Shown piece by piece: positions 34,182 to 42,110 of a stretch of 64,000 nucleotides of DNA (positions are counted from its first letter, which is position 1; each line of letters begins with the position of its first letter). The DNA is from Kutzneria buriramensis (GTDB taxonomy: Bacteria; Actinomycetota; Actinomycetes; Mycobacteriales; Pseudonocardiaceae): contig NZ_QUNO01000008.1 in assembly GCF_003387475.1 (NCBI RefSeq), positions 62,001 to 126,000 on the forward strand, in the 5' to 3' direction. The notes beneath the pieces were generated by a model that worked only from the letters and a program-made list of their open reading frames with translations, was not told the DNA's origin and ran no database searches. Position numbers and translations under genes: made by a program.

Positions 34182-35225
34182 ATGAGTATTTCCGAAACCG
34201 CCCGCATTTCCCGGGTGGCCGAGTTCGCGCCGCGAATCGCCGCATTGTTACGCGATTATTGCGGGCGGGATCTTGTTCGACTCGACCGGGACACCGTCGG
34301 GGTGGCCGGCCCTGCTCTCATGGATGAACTGATGCGCGCGCGGCCGGCCGATGAAAGGGAACGGCCGACGTTCAAGCCCCTGAACGGGCGATCCATTCCG
34401 CGCCGCGAGGCGGCCGCGCTCATGCAGGCGGTCGGCGCCGACGTCCGGTCGGCCCTGAAGAAGCCGCTCGAGGACGAGGTCGACCTGTCCGGCCAGTGGC
34501 CGCTGGTCGGGCACAACTACCTGCGGGACCTGGTGTTCGGCGTCGACCCGTACCGGCTCAAGGTGCTGGTGGACCGCAACCTGGAGCTGACGCCCAAGCT
34601 CACCTGGACCGTCATCGTCACCGGCGCGGCGCTGCCGGGGCGGCTGCGGCCGACCGATCCGGCCTCCACGGTCGCGGGCCTGTTCGCCAACGCCTCGAGC
34701 TACCAGCAGCGCCGGCGCGCGATGGGCCTCTACCGCCGGGTCGCGGCGCCGGTCTGCTTCACGGTGGCCGCCCTGGTCACCGGCGCCCTCTGGCTCGGGT
34801 CGCCGTTCGACGACGACGTGCCCAACGAGCATCTCCTGCTGGAGGCGCTGCGCCTGCTGCCGCCGTCATGGAACGTGCTGCGGCGGGCCTCGCCCGAGTT
34901 TCCGGCCATCGACGCGCGCATCGGCGCCGACGACGACGTGCTGCTGCTTCCGCTGCTCAGCCACCGCGACCCCGCCCTGTGGGATGCTCCCGACGAGTTC
35001 CGGCCCGCGCGCTGGCGCGACCTCGACCCGGAGACGCACCCCGGCTACCTGCCGTTCGGCCACGCCAACGAGCGGTGCTGGGGCCGGCACATGGTGATGC
35101 CGCTGGCCGACCGCCTGCTCACGCTGCTGCGTCGCGACGGCTACGCCGTCAGCCCCGAGCAGACCCGGGCCGAGGTCCCGCTGGCCGGCCTGATGGAAGT
35201 CGTCGGGGTGCGGGTGGTCCGGTGA
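34182..35225 (+). CDS. Cytochrome P450, predicted atropopeptide crosslinking enzyme
   Basis: A 347-residue P450, shorter than the usual 400 or so. The heme-binding loop is PFGHANERCWGRHM (Cys about 299) and the K-helix ExxR is EALR (about 221-224). The region preceding it (VAALVTGALWLGSPF) stands where the I-helix should be but lacks the usual AGxxT. An N-terminal part of about 120 residues is poorly matched to classical P450s. It follows the precursor peptide gene by 85 nt with only a hairpin between, so it is the likely installer of the Trp/Tyr crosslinks. Its stop overlaps the start of the next, decayed, gene (GTGA), so the original operon had at least three genes. Confidence 0.88.
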   Translation: MSISETARISRVAEFAPRIAALLRDYCGRDLVRLDRDTVGVAGPALMDELMRARPADERERPTFKPLNGRSIPRREAAALMQAVGADVRSALKKPLEDEVDLSGQWPLVGHNYLRDLVFGVDPYRLKVLVDRNLELTPKLTWTVIVTGAALPGRLRPTDPASTVAGLFANASSYQQRRRAMGLYRRVAAPVCFTVAALVTGALWLGSPFDDDVPNEHLLLEALRLLPPSWNVLRRASPEFPAIDARIGADDDVLLLPLLSHRDPALWDAPDEFRPARWRDLDPETHPGYLPFGHANERCWGRHMVMPLADRLLTLLRRDGYAVSPEQTRAEVPLAGLMEVVGVRVVR

Positions 35226-35890
35226 GCGCGACCCGGCCGGGCGGGTCCCGTGCCGCTCGGTTCGGCGATGCCGTGTTGCTCCGGGACACCGCCGGGCCGA
35301 CGCCTGGCTGGTGACGGTGGACGGTGTGCCGCAGTCCTATGTGGACATCGATGATCCCTCGCTGTTGGCGTTCGACGTGATGCGGCGGATCGGCGACGTG
35401 GTGGACTGCCTGCCGCCGGGACCGGTGACGGCAGTGCACATCGGCGGGGCGGCGTGCACGTTGCCGTGGTACATCGCGTCGCGGCGGCCGGGTTCCTCGC
35501 AGGTGGTGTACGAGCCGGACGACCTGCTGGTGGATCTCTTGGCGCCGAAGCTGGACACGGCGTCGGTGCCGGGACTGACCGTGGAGATCGCGGACGGCCG
35601 CGCCGGCCTGGCCGCCCGAGCCGACGCGTCGGCCGACCTGATCGTGCTGGACGCGTTCGAGTCGGGGCACATGCCCTCGGCATTGGGACGGTCGAGTTCG
35701 CCCGCGACGTCGACCGGGTGCTGCCCGGACCCCGCACGTACCTCGCGAACCTGGTGGACGACCCTGGCCTGGGATTCACGCGGCGGCTGGTCGCGACGTT
35801 CGGCTCGGTGTTCGACGCCCTGCTGCTGATCGCCGACGCGGGCGTGCTGGACGGCGCCGCCACCGGCGATCTCGTGCTGGTGGCGGCGGG
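35222..35890 (+). pseudogene. Decayed methyltransferase/spermidine-synthase-like gene
   Basis: The GTG overlaps the P450 stop by 4 nt. Frame 1 encodes VSATRPGG...AVLLRDTAG and then runs to a stop. One base appears missing near 35299, after which frame 2 gives AWLVTVDGVPQSYVDIDD...VHIGGAACTLPWYIASRRPGSSQVVYEPDD (the nucleotide-binding fold of spermidine-synthase-like proteins). A second missing base near 35688 leads to frame 3 (TVEFARDVDRVLPG...YLANLVDD). The frame then runs into the end of the convergent lactate permease gene without a natural C-terminus. Two frameshifts and a 3' truncation mean it is non-functional unless the frameshifts are sequencing errors. It may once have methylated or otherwise served the RiPP pathway, or be unrelated. 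Confidence 0.75.
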
Positions 35891-35891
35891 C

Positions 35892-37460
35892 TCACACCAC
35901 CATCCACCCCAGCACGGGCGTCGACTGCAGCACGACCAGCACGCACATGATCGCCAGGAGCAGCAGGCTCCACAGGAACACCCGGCGGAACAGGTCGCCC
36001 TCGCGGCCGGCCAGGCCGACGGCGCCGGCGGCGATCGCCAGGTTCTGCGGGCTGATCATCTTGCCCAGCACGCCGCCGGAGGAGTTGGCGGCGGCCATCA
36101 GCGTCGGACTGAGGCCGGCATGCTGGGCGGCGGTCACTTGCAGCGCGCCGAACAGGGAATTCGACGAGGTGTCCGAGCCCGTCACGGCGACGCCGAGCCA
36201 GCCGAGCACCGGCGACAGCAGCGCGAAAAGTCCGCCGGCGTTGGACATCCAGGTGCCGAGCGTGGCGGTCTGGCCGCTGGCGTTCATCACGTACGCCAGC
36301 GCGAGCACGGCCATCACCGTGACGATCGCGGTCGCCAGCTGCCGGTAGGTCCTGCCGTAGGTGCGTAGCGCGGCGCCAGGACTGATCCCGATCACCGGGA
36401 TGGTGAGCAGGCCGGCGATCACCAGCAGGCTGCCGGCGGCGTCGAGCCAGTCGAACTTGAAGGCCGGCAGCGTGGACGTCTTGCCGCTCGCGGTCGCCAG
36501 GTGCAGGCCCGGCCAGTTGAACGTCACGGTGACGCCGGTCAGGGCGTTCTTGATCGCCGGAACCTGGGCCAGCGCGAAGACCACGATGATGATCACGTAC
36601 GGGGCATAGGCGCGGACGATCTCGGCCCGGCTGTCGCCGTTCTCGGCGGTGCTGCGGCGACCGCGCACCACGAGCACCACCGCCAGCGCGCTGACCAGCG
36701 ACGCCACGATGTCGGTCAGGGGAGCGGTGAAGAAGTTCGACACCGCGTACTGGGCGACCGCGAACGTGACGCCGCAGGCCAGCGTCGCCGGCAGCGTCTC
36801 GCGCACGCCGCGCCGGCCGTCGATGATGCCGACCAGCACCATCGGCACGAACAGCGCCAGCACCGGTGTCTGCCGGCCGACCATCGACGCCAGGTCGTGC
36901 AGCGGCAGGCCGCTCACCGTGGCCAGGGTGGTGATCGGCACCGCGAGCGCGCCGAACGCCACCGGAGCGGTGTTGGCCACCAGCGCGACGGTGGCCGCCT
37001 TCATCGGCTGGAAACCCAGCGCCACCAGCATCACGCTGGTCACCGCGACCGGCGTGCCGAAGCCGGCAAGCGCTTCCAGCAATGCGCCGAAGCAGAAGGC
37101 CACGATCACGCCCTGGATCCGCTGGTCGTCGCTGACCCGCGCGAAGGACCGCCGCAGCACGTCGAAGTGTCCGGTGTGGACGGTCATGTTGTAGATCCAG
37201 ATCGCGTTGACCACGATCCACAGGATCGGGAAGAAGCCGAACGCCGCGCCTTCCGACGCCGCGAGCAGGGCCGGGCCGACCGGCATCGGATAGCCGAGCA
37301 CCGCGACCAGCACGCTGGCCGCGAGCGAGATCGCCGCCGCCAGCCACGCCCGCATCCGGAACACGCCCAGCAGCACGAACAGCAGCACCAGCGGCAGCGC
37401 CGCGAGCAGGGCGGACAGGGTGAGCGAACCGGCGATCGGGGCCAGGACAGGGGTGTACAT
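35892..37460 (-). CDS. lctP: L-lactate permease (LctP family)
   Basis: A 522-residue membrane protein with about 12-14 hydrophobic segments. Family blocks are GFFPILWIVVNAIWIYN, GFCFGALLEALAGFGTPVAVTS-type sequence (here AFCFGALLEALAGFGTPVAVTS), SDTSSNSLFGALQ and AAANSSGGVLGKMISPQNLAIA. It imports lactate or glycolate with protons. Its 3' end abuts, and has probably truncated, the methyltransferase-like pseudogene. It diverges from the enoyl-CoA hydratase-like gene across about 90 bp. No lactate dehydrogenase gene is adjacent. Confidence 0.93.
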   Translation of the reverse strand: MYTPVLAPIAGSLTLSALLAALPLVLLFVLLGVFRMRAWLAAAISLAASVLVAVLGYPMPVGPALLAASEGAAFGFFPILWIVVNAIWIYNMTVHTGHFDVLRRSFARVSDDQRIQGVIVAFCFGALLEALAGFGTPVAVTSVMLVALGFQPMKAATVALVANTAPVAFGALAVPITTLATVSGLPLHDLASMVGRQTPVLALFVPMVLVGIIDGRRGVRETLPATLACGVTFAVAQYAVSNFFTAPLTDIVASLVSALAVVLVVRGRRSTAENGDSRAEIVRAYAPYVIIIVVFALAQVPAIKNALTGVTVTFNWPGLHLATASGKTSTLPAFKFDWLDAAGSLLVIAGLLTIPVIGISPGAALRTYGRTYRQLATAIVTVMAVLALAYVMNASGQTATLGTWMSNAGGLFALLSPVLGWLGVAVTGSDTSSNSLFGALQVTAAQHAGLSPTLMAAANSSGGVLGKMISPQNLAIAAGAVGLAGREGDLFRRVFLWSLLLLAIMCVLVVLQSTPVLGWMVV

Positions 37461-37551
37461 GGGGTCACCACCTCGCCGTTGAGGGTGCGTACGACGCTAG
37501 ACCCGGCGGCCGTGGTGGACTAGGGATACACAGTTGACGGTAGGAGGTGCG

Positions 37552-38307
37552 GTGTCCGCGAACGTCACCGTCCGCAGCCACGGGCGCGGCGCCGAAGTGG
37601 TGCTCGGTTCCGGCGGCAGCGCCAACGCCCTCGGCCACGACGACTGGCGCGCGCTGGAGTTGGCGTTCCGGGAACTGGCCCTGGACGAGGAGATCCGCGT
37701 GATCGTCGTGCGGGGCAGCGGCAGCACCTTCAGCGCCGGCTCCGACCTCCGCGAGTGGGTGCACGCCGCGCCCGACGACGTGGAGGAGGCATTCGCCGCC
37801 ATGGAGGCCGCCTGCACCGCGATCGAGGAGTGCCCGACGCCGGTGATCGCCCAGGTCAGCGGCGTCGCCGCCGGCGCGGGCTGCCAGCTGGCCCTGGCCT
37901 GCGACCTCCGGGTGTTCGCCGCCGACGCCCGGATCGGCATGCCCATCGCACGGCTGGGCATCCTCGTCAGCCCCGCATTCGCCGCCCGGTTGGCGCTGCT
38001 CGCCGGGCACGGCCTGGCGCGGGAGCTGCTGTACACGGGTCGGTTGCTCGACGCCGAGCAGGCCGTCGCCGCTGGGCTGGTCAACCGGCGCGTGCCGGCG
38101 GCGGAGCTGGCGGCCGCGACCGCGGAGCTGGTGGCCGCCGTGGCCGCCCAGCCCCGCGCTGCGTTGGTCGCCGCGAAACAGGCCGTCAGCGTTGGACTGT
38201 CGCCCACCCGGGCCGCCGCCGACAGCTTCGCCAGCGGGCCGGCGGTGTCCTATGAGGACTTCCAGCGCGGCGTGACGGCCTTCCTCTCCCGCAGCCGCCA
38301 CCAGTGA
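37552..38307 (+). CDS. Enoyl-CoA hydratase/isomerase-family protein
   Basis: A 251-residue crotonase-fold protein. The oxyanion-hole segments are GSGSTFSAGSDLREWV (first loop) and QVSGVAAGAGCQLALACDLRVFA (second loop). The catalytic Glu positions of true hydratases fall on IGMPIARLGILVSPAF, so the hydratase activity itself is uncertain; isomerase or other crotonase reactions are possible. The GTG at 37552 is preceded by AGGAGG at 6 nt, which is better than the TTG 18 nt upstream. It is followed by a terminator-like palindrome. Confidence 0.85.
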   Translation: MSANVTVRSHGRGAEVVLGSGGSANALGHDDWRALELAFRELALDEEIRVIVVRGSGSTFSAGSDLREWVHAAPDDVEEAFAAMEAACTAIEECPTPVIAQVSGVAAGAGCQLALACDLRVFAADARIGMPIARLGILVSPAFAARLALLAGHGLARELLYTGRLLDAEQAVAAGLVNRRVPAAELAAATAELVAAVAAQPRAALVAAKQAVSVGLSPTRAAADSFASGPAVSYEDFQRGVTAFLSRSRHQ

Positions 38308-38315
38308 CCTTCCTC

Positions 38316-38372
38316 ATGCAGGGAAGGACGCCTTACCCTCGTTCGATGCAGGTAAGGCGTCCTTCCCTGCAT
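38316..38372. repeat. Palindromic repeat family 2, copy 1 (bidirectional terminator-like)
   Basis: A perfect 22-bp inverted repeat (38316-38337 / 38351-38372; core GGGAAGGACGCCTTACC) with a 13-nt loop, between two convergent genes. An almost identical element is at 45608-45662. Both sit at gene ends, which suits termination in both directions. Confidence 0.85.
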
Positions 38373-38373
38373 C

Positions 38374-39024
38374 TCATTTGGCCCAGAACGTGATGTTCTT
38401 GAAGTGGGCCTCGGCCTTGGCGCCGGTGGTGTTGTAGACGCCGTTCTTGAAGTACCAGACCTTGCTGGCCGGGGCGCTGTAGTGGCCGGACAGCACCTGG
38501 TTGCCGTTGATCCACACCCGGAAGGACCCGTTGGCCGGGTTGAAGTCCGTGTTCAGGTGGAACCACTTGCCCCACATGCCGGTGGCGATCGGGGTCTTGT
38601 CGACGCTGTTGTAGAGGCCGCCGTTGTTGTGCACGTTGATGTACACGGCCTCGCCGCCGGTGGAGCCCTTGACCTGCATGATGCAGGCGCCCTCGGTGCC
38701 GGAGTCGATCAGCACGTCGGCGGACCACTGGTGCTCGGTCTGCGACCAGTTCGTGCCCCACCGCATCTCGGTGCGCGGTCCGGTGCCCGATCCCTGCGAG
38801 AAGGGCTTGTCGCCCTTCATGATCCAGGCGTTGTACTCCGGGCCCGCCGTCGTGGAGAAGCGGGCGGACTCGGGCAGGTTGTACGGGTGCTGCACCTTGA
38901 ACGTGTCGCTGTACTGCTTGAGACCGGCGGTCGGGTCCGCCTGCGGCGTCGCTTGCGCCGCAGTCAGGACCACTCCCGTCAGGGACGCGCCGGCGACGGC
39001 CAGCGCGGTCAGGAGTTTCCTCAT
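38374..39024 (-). CDS. Secreted jelly-roll protein, PL7-like polysaccharide lyase candidate
   Basis: A 216-residue secreted protein. Residues 1-25 are a signal peptide (LTALAVAGASLTGVVLTAAQA). The rest is beta-rich with SGTGPRTEMRWGTNW (an R-x-E-x-R motif), CIMQVKG and VWYFKNGVYNTTG, which recall the RTELR, QIH and YFKxGxYxQ motifs of alginate-lyase-type PL7 enzymes. The central Q(I/V)H His is Lys here (QVK), so catalysis is in doubt, and a PL20-like or binding role is possible. The promoter contains a perfect LacI/CcpA-type operator, so it is probably controlled by sugar availability. It stands alone. Confidence 0.7.
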   Translation of the reverse strand: MRKLLTALAVAGASLTGVVLTAAQATPQADPTAGLKQYSDTFKVQHPYNLPESARFSTTAGPEYNAWIMKGDKPFSQGSGTGPRTEMRWGTNWSQTEHQWSADVLIDSGTEGACIMQVKGSTGGEAVYINVHNNGGLYNSVDKTPIATGMWGKWFHLNTDFNPANGSFRVWINGNQVLSGHYSAPASKVWYFKNGVYNTTGAKAEAHFKNITFWAK

Positions 39025-39045
39025 CGCCTACTCCAATGAACGTTC

Positions 39046-39059
39046 TGTAAACGTTTTCA
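39046..39059 (-). promoter_or_regulatory. LacI-family operator (cre-like)
   Basis: TGTAAACGTTTTCA (on the gene strand TGAAAACGTTTACA) is a full match to the LacI-family consensus TG-N3-NCG-N5-CA with a central CG. It lies 22 nt before the start of the PL7-like gene. A second short palindrome GAACGTTC (39038-39045) adjoins it. Confidence 0.7.
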
Positions 39060-39082
39060 AGCGCGGCGGTGAGGCGACTGTA

Positions 39083-40543
39083 TCAGTAGCGGTAGTGCTC
39101 CGGCTTGTACGGACCCGTGACATCCACGCCGATGTAGGCCGCCTGCTCCTTGGTCAGCTCGGTCAGCCGCACGCCCAGCGCGTCCAGGTGCAGCCGCGCC
39201 ACCTTCTCGTCCAGATGCTTGGGCAGGCGGTAGACCTCGCGCTCGTAATCGCCGGGCTTGGTGAACAGTTCGATCTGGGCGATCACCTGGTTGGAGAACG
39301 AGTTCGACATGACGAAGCTCGGGTGGCCGGTGGCGTTGCCCAGGTTCATCAGGCGGCCCTCGGACAGCACGATGATCGAGTGCCCGTCCGGGAACACCCA
39401 CTCGTGCACCTGAGGCTTGATCTCGATCTTGTGGATGCCCGGCACCCGCGCCAGCCCGGCCATGTCGATCTCGTTGTCGAAGTGGCCGACGTTGCCGACG
39501 ATCGCGTTGTGCTTCATCCGGGCCATGTGCTCGGTCATGATGATGTCGCGGTTGCCGGTGGTGGTGATGAAGATGTCGCCCTTGTGCACCACGTCGTCCA
39601 GGTGCACGACCTCCAGGCCCTCCATCGACGCCTGGAGCGCGCAGATCGGGTCGACCTCGGTCACCACGACCCGTGCGCCCTGGCCGCGCAGCGCGTCCGC
39701 CGCGCCCTTGCCGACGTCGCCGTAGCCGCAGACGACCGCGAGCTTGCCGCCGAGCATCACGTCGGTGGCGCGGTTCAGGCCGTCGGCGAGCGAGTGTCGG
39801 ATGCCGTACTTGTTGTCGAACTTGGACTTCGTCACCGAGTCGTTCACGTTGATCGCCGGGAACAGCAGCTCCCCGTCGGCGGCCAGGCGGTACAGCCGGT
39901 TCACGCCGGCCGTCGTCTCCTCGGTGACGCCGCGCATCCGCTCCGCGATGCGCGTGAACCGCTTGGCGTCGCGGGCGATGCTCGCCGCGACGGTGGCCAG
40001 CAGGATGCCGTACTCCTCGCCGTCCTCCGCGGTCGCCGTGGGCACCGCGCCGGCCGTCTCGAACTCGACTCCCTTGTGCACCAACACCGTCGCGTCGCCG
40101 CCGTCGTCCACGATCATGTTCGGGCCGTCGCCGTCGGGGAAGGTGAACAGCTGGTCCGCGCACCACCAGTACTCCTGGAGCGACTCGCCCTTCCAGGCGA
40201 AGACCGAGGTCCCCGCCGGCGCGTCGACCGTGCCGTCACGGCCCACGACCACCGCCGCGGCGGCCTCGTCCTGCGTGGAGAAGATGTTGCACGAGGCCCA
40301 GCGCACCCGAGCCCCCAGGTGCACCAGCGTCTCGATCAGCACCGCCGTCTGCACCGTCATGTGTAGCGAGCCCGCGATCCGCGCGCCGGTCAGCGGCCTG
40401 CTGTCGCCGAACTCCTCGCGCAGCGCCATCAGGCCCGGCATCTCCAGCTCGGCCAGGCGGATCTGGTGCCGCCCCGCCTCGGCCAGCGACAGATCCGCCA
40501 CCGCGAAGTCGACCCCGTTGACCTGCCTCAGTTTCGTGCTCAT
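39083..40543 (-). CDS. ahcY: S-adenosylhomocysteine hydrolase
   Basis: A 486-residue enzyme that splits S-adenosylhomocysteine to adenosine and homocysteine, keeping methylation reactions going. NAD-binding [27 protein letters not shown], substrate-site [17 protein letters not shown] and the C-terminal dimer segment KPEHYRY are all present, as is the actinobacterial insert of about 40 residues (residues about 150-190). The ATG is preceded by GGAGG. The frame is open further upstream, but that part is the leader RNA with an SAH riboswitch and a terminator hairpin. Monocistronic. Confidence 0.97.
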   Translation of the reverse strand: MSTKLRQVNGVDFAVADLSLAEAGRHQIRLAELEMPGLMALREEFGDSRPLTGARIAGSLHMTVQTAVLIETLVHLGARVRWASCNIFSTQDEAAAAVVVGRDGTVDAPAGTSVFAWKGESLQEYWWCADQLFTFPDGDGPNMIVDDGGDATVLVHKGVEFETAGAVPTATAEDGEEYGILLATVAASIARDAKRFTRIAERMRGVTEETTAGVNRLYRLAADGELLFPAINVNDSVTKSKFDNKYGIRHSLADGLNRATDVMLGGKLAVVCGYGDVGKGAADALRGQGARVVVTEVDPICALQASMEGLEVVHLDDVVHKGDIFITTTGNRDIIMTEHMARMKHNAIVGNVGHFDNEIDMAGLARVPGIHKIEIKPQVHEWVFPDGHSIIVLSEGRLMNLGNATGHPSFVMSNSFSNQVIAQIELFTKPGDYEREVYRLPKHLDEKVARLHLDALGVRLTELTKEQAAYIGVDVTGPYKPEHYRY

Positions 40544-40587
40544 TCGGTTTCCTCCGCACGCTTCGCGGGGAGGGCCCTGACAGTGAA

Positions 40588-40614
40588 GGGCGCCTCCCGC
40601 TTGGGGAGGCGCCC
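40588..40614 (-). terminator. Riboswitch expression-platform hairpin before ahcY
   Basis: GGGCGCCTCCC (40588-40598) and GGGAGGCGCCC (40604-40614), a perfect 11-bp stem with a 5-nt loop. The 5' strand of this hairpin in the RNA (40604-40614) is the same GGGCGCCUC that pairs in the aptamer, so the two folds exclude each other. Confidence 0.75.
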
Positions 40615-40680
40615 TTGTGACGTTCACACGGAGCCGAGCGTGGCGGACCTCGTCCGTCGCAGCGCCTCTCGGCTCCCCCG
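40606..40680 (-). promoter_or_regulatory. S-adenosylhomocysteine (SAH) riboswitch aptamer
   Basis: The leader RNA reads CCGAGAGGCGCUGCGACGG, then CCACGCUCGGC, then GUGAACG and GGGCGCCUC. These match the conserved parts of the SAH riboswitch (stem CCGAG/CUCGG, GGCGCUGCGAC core, and the 3' GCGCC that forms the pseudoknot with GGCGC). Its position directly before ahcY is the classical one. Since the 3' pseudoknot strand is also part of a terminator hairpin, SAH binding should block termination and switch ahcY on. Confidence 0.85.
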
Positions 40681-40682
40681 CA

Positions 40683-40712
40683 AAGCTATCGACGCCCCCC
40701 GCCCCCGTGCAA
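40683..40712 (-). promoter_or_regulatory. ahcY promoter
   Basis: On the minus strand TTGCAC (40707-40712) and TAGCTT (40683-40688) are 18 nt apart. Transcription would begin about at the first base of the riboswitch aptamer. A family-1 repeat begins directly at the upstream edge of the -35 box. Confidence 0.6.
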
Positions 40713-40875
40713 CCCCCGCGAGTCGCGCTCACAGACACACCGAAATACGGTTTCAGGCAGAACGAGGCGCGGGTCTCAGTTCTGCGCGGAACCGACTTTC
40801 GGTGTGACGCTGGGCGGGACTCGCGGGGGTCTGAGACCTGCATTCAGTGTGCGCGAGAGCGCGACTCGCGGGGGT
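40713..40875. repeat. Palindromic repeat family 1, copy D plus an extra half copy
   Basis: A full but diverged palindrome (40713-40830; CCCCCGCGAGTCGCGCTC at one end, GGGACTCGCGGGGGT at the other) is followed directly by a second right half (about 40836-40875; CCTGCATTCAGTGTG...GCGACTCGCGGGGGT). It lies between the divergent ahcY and azlC promoters, unlike other copies, which follow stop codons. Confidence 0.85.
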
Positions 40876-40937
40876 GACGTCGGGTCATGGGATATCTGGG
40901 TTGACGTGGGGTCGGGGGTGCGTGTTCAGTGTGGGCT

Positions 40938-41642
40938 ATGGTTCGTTCGATCTGGCGAACGGTTGATCCGGCGCTGTTACGCAACGTGTCGCCCATCGCC
41001 CTGACGGCGTTCGTCACCGGCGCGTCGTTCGGGGCGATCGCGGTGGCGGCGCACATCCCGGTGGCCCTGGTCTGCGCGATGTCGCTGCTGATCTTCGCGG
41101 GCGGCTCGCAGTTCATGGTGGTGGGCATCGTGGCCGCCGGCGGCAGCCCGATCGCGGCGGTGCTGGCCGGCCTGCTGCTCAACGCCCGGCACCTGCCGTT
41201 TGGCCTGGCCATCGGCGACGTGCTCGGCGACAGACTCGGCCGCCGGATCGTCGGCACCCACATCCTGATCGACGAGTCGGTGGCCTTCGCGATGGCGCAG
41301 CGCTCAACAGGACAGGGCGACCGCGCGAGGGCCCGGGCGGCGTTCTGGACCTGCGGCCTCGCCCTCTTCCTCACCTGGAACGCCGGCACGCTGGTGGGCG
41401 CCCTGATCGGGCAGGTCATCGGTGACCCGAGCCGCTTCGGCATGGACGCGGCGTTCCCGGCGGCGATGTTCGCGCTCATCCTCCCGGCGCTGAAGGACCG
41501 CCGAACGCTGCGAGTCGCCGTCCTTGGCGCCGCGATCGCCGTCGCCACGACGCCGTTCCTGCCGCCGGGAATTCCCGTCGTGCTGGCCGCATTCGGTGTC
41601 CTGGCGGCACTTCCCACGGGCAAGAAGGCGGTGGCGGCATGA
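40938..41642 (+). CDS. azlC: Branched-chain amino-acid exporter subunit AzlC
   Basis: A 234-residue membrane protein, family AzlC: TAFVTGASFGAIAVAAHIPVALVCAMSLLIFAGGSQFMVVGIVAAGGSPIAAVLAGLLLNARHL is characteristic. Together with AzlD it exports branched-chain or other hydrophobic amino acids. The start is either the ATG at 40938 or a GTG three codons upstream; neither has a good ribosome-binding site, and a leaderless or short-leader transcript is possible. azlD overlaps by 4 nt. Confidence 0.9.
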   Translation: MVRSIWRTVDPALLRNVSPIALTAFVTGASFGAIAVAAHIPVALVCAMSLLIFAGGSQFMVVGIVAAGGSPIAAVLAGLLLNARHLPFGLAIGDVLGDRLGRRIVGTHILIDESVAFAMAQRSTGQGDRARARAAFWTCGLALFLTWNAGTLVGALIGQVIGDPSRFGMDAAFPAAMFALILPALKDRRTLRVAVLGAAIAVATTPFLPPGIPVVLAAFGVLAALPTGKKAVAA

Positions 41643-41947
41643 CGCTGGGAGTCGTCCTCGCGCTGGCCCTGGGCACGTACGGTATTCGCTTCGCCGGCCC
41701 GCAACTGCGTAATCGGATCACCGTGCCGACGCGCGTGCAAATGCTGCTGTCAATGGCCGCGACGGCACTCCTTCTTGCCCTCGTGGCGGTCAACGCCTTC
41801 GTACCCGCCGGTAAATTCGGCGGCTGGGCGCTGATCGCGGGCGTATTCGTCGGCGGCGTCGCGGCCTGGCGAAAGGTGCCGTTCGTGCTGGTCGTGGTGC
41901 TGGCCGCCGGCACGACGGCGGCGCTGCGACTCTTTGGCGTCGCTTAA
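41639..41947 (+). CDS. azlD: Branched-chain amino-acid exporter subunit AzlD
   Basis: A 102-residue membrane protein with three to four hydrophobic segments (TLGVVLALALGTYGIRFAGPQL, MAATALLLALVAVNAF, VPFVLVVVLAAGTTAALRL). The size and pairing with AzlC (ATGA overlap) identify it. It is the small partner of the exporter. Confidence 0.88.
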   Translation: MTLGVVLALALGTYGIRFAGPQLRNRITVPTRVQMLLSMAATALLLALVAVNAFVPAGKFGGWALIAGVFVGGVAAWRKVPFVLVVVLAAGTTAALRLFGVA

Positions 41948-42110
41948 ACGGTGGCGCTCGTCACATCAAGGCTTGCTCAAACGGAATAGAGGTCCGCTTC
42001 GACCGCTGTCTAGAGTCCCGACCTCAACGGGTTCGCCCGTGGTCGAGTTCTCCAGCGCCGGAGCCGGGGGCGGTTCCGCGCCTTTTCGCAGTATTGAAGG
42101 GACCGTTTCC

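Noticed and set aside
34182-35225. P450 as a biarylitide or cittilin-type enzyme
   Set aside because: Those precursors end in short Tyr/His or Tyr-Ile-Tyr-Tyr type cores; the AWYLWY core here fits the tryptorubin group better.
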